From the NCBI GenBank assembly GCA_018895795.1, contig JAHINZ010000191.1, positions 1 to 12,983 on the forward strand: DNA of 12,983 bases, read 5' to 3'. The DNA comes from Alphaproteobacteria bacterium (GTDB lineage Bacteria > Pseudomonadota > Alphaproteobacteria > Caulobacterales > Caulobacteraceae). Below, in pieces: positions 12,311 to 12,983 of this stretch. The notes under the pieces were generated by a model, which was not told where the DNA came from, made no database searches, and saw only the letters and a program-made list of their open reading frames with translations. The translations under genes and the position numbers were made by a program. The number at the start of each line of letters is the position of its first letter. Positions within the stretch are counted from its first letter, which is position 1.

Positions 12311-12983
12311 TTGTCCAGTATCTGGGATGTTATTGTCATCGGCGGCGGCCACGCCGGCTGCGAGGCGGCCAGCGCGGCCGCGCGCACGGGCGTCCGCACG
12401 CTGCTGCTGACCCACAAGCTTGAAACCATCGGCGAGATGTCCTGCAACCCGGCCATAGGCGGCCTGGGCAAGGGACACCTGGTCCGCGAGATTGACGCCC
12501 TGGATGGCGTCATGGGCCGCATGGCCGACCAGGCCGGCATTCAGTTCCGGATGCTCAACCGCTCCAAGGGCCCCGCCGTTCGCGGGCCTCGGGCCCAGAT
12601 TGATCGCAGGCTCTACCGCGAGGCCATGCAGGCCGAGCTGAACGCCACGTGTAACCTGAACATCATCGCCGCGGCCGCCGAGGACCTGATCGTCGAGGAC
12701 GGCAAGGTCGCCGGCGTCATCGACGGGGCTGGCGTTTCGTACCGCGCGCCCCGCGTTGTCCTGACCACCGGCACCTTCCTCAAGGGCCTGATCCATCTCG
12801 GCGAGACCCGCACCCCCGCCGGGCGGGTGGGTGACGCGCCCTCGATCGGTCTGTCGGATCGCCTGTATGGGCTCGACTTCCACATGGGGCGGCTGAAAAC
12901 CGGCACACCCGCGCGGCTGGACGGTTCGACCATCGCCTGGGAGCGGTTGGAAAGGCAGGCGGCTGACGAAGAGCCGATCCCGT
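12311..12983 (+). CDS. mnmG: tRNA uridine-5-carboxymethylaminomethyl(34) synthesis enzyme MnmG (GidA), 5' part
   Basis: MnmG is the FAD- and NADH-dependent partner of MnmE in wobble-uridine modification. About 224 residues are present before the window ends, roughly the first third of a ~620-residue family. The FAD-binding motif GGGHAGCEAA lies at about 11-20. Family signatures SCNPAIGGLGKGHLVREIDALDG, GPAVRGPRAQIDR and TTGTFLKGLIHLGE follow, the last including the GTFL segment near the flavin. No ATG fits. TTG at 12311-12313 gives MSSIWDVIVIGGG with GAGG 9 nt upstream; a second in-frame TTG at 12296 would overlap that ribosome binding site. An in-frame stop at 12257-12259 limits the start. 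In Caulobacter relatives this gene leads into rsmG-parA-parB, which would lie beyond the right edge. Confidence 0.95.
   Translation, partial: MSSIWDVIVIGGGHAGCEAASAAARTGVRTLLLTHKLETIGEMSCNPAIGGLGKGHLVREIDALDGVMGRMADQAGIQFRMLNRSKGPAVRGPRAQIDRRLYREAMQAELNATCNLNIIAAAAEDLIVEDGKVAGVIDGAGVSYRAPRVVLTTGTFLKGLIHLGETRTPAGRVGDAPSIGLSDRLYGLDFHMGRLKTGTPARLDGSTIAWERLERQAADEEPIP

Noticed and set aside
1..12983. CRISPR arrays, tRNA/rRNA genes, insertion sequences, phage or defence genes
   Set aside because: No regularly spaced repeats, RNA gene hallmarks, transposases or terminal repeats are visible. All recognised genes are core housekeeping types with uniform high-GC codon use.

Overview
The window is a high-GC alphaproteobacterial chromosome segment. 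Gene order and cis-elements point to the Caulobacteraceae (Caulobacter, Phenylobacterium or a close relative). The order ppsR-[origin]-hemE-hemH-hemJ-rho, followed by mnmE-mnmG with parS sites, is the arrangement known around the Caulobacter crescentus replication origin (Cori). The window carries direct signatures of that locus: TTAA-N7-TTAA CtrA boxes between ppsR and hemE, and parS sites plus a perfect DnaA box between mnmE and mnmG, about 7.7 kb away. This attribution comes from recall of gene order, not from a search.

Layout. Positions 1-306 have no convincing gene but hold GC-rich palindromes. Positions 307-4039 form a tightly packed minus-strand operon, read right to left: ppsR, maf, aroE, coaE, dnaQ, with 4-nt overlaps or very short gaps. 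Positions 4040-4473 are the intergenic candidate origin. It has three perfect or near-perfect CtrA boxes, with a fourth just inside the 5' end of ppsR, plus AT-rich stretches, weak DnaA-box-like motifs and one CcrM (GANTC) site. Positions 4474-7006 hold hemE-hemH-hemJ on the plus strand, three late steps of haem synthesis joined by start/stop overlaps. A 278-nt leader precedes rho (7285-8697), which ends at a strong, probably bidirectional terminator. Two minus-strand genes follow, a quinone oxidoreductase and a dienelactone-hydrolase-type enzyme. A divergent plus-strand unit then encodes a small DUF6489-like protein, mnmE and mnmG. mnmG starts at a TTG and runs off the right edge.

How it fits together. 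Most of the proteins are housekeeping: proofreading, CoA and shikimate synthesis, Maf pyrophosphatase, PPDK regulation, haem synthesis, transcription termination and tRNA wobble-uridine modification. The genes are conventional. The most interesting content is the non-coding architecture that links replication control (CtrA, DnaA, CcrM) and segregation (parS/ParB). I found no undescribed multi-gene system. The best leads are two perfectly inverted parS sites flanking a consensus DnaA box, further parS-like sequences inside mnmE and the oxidoreductase gene, a CtrA box in ppsR coding sequence, and helically spaced weak DnaA motifs with an embedded GANTC site.
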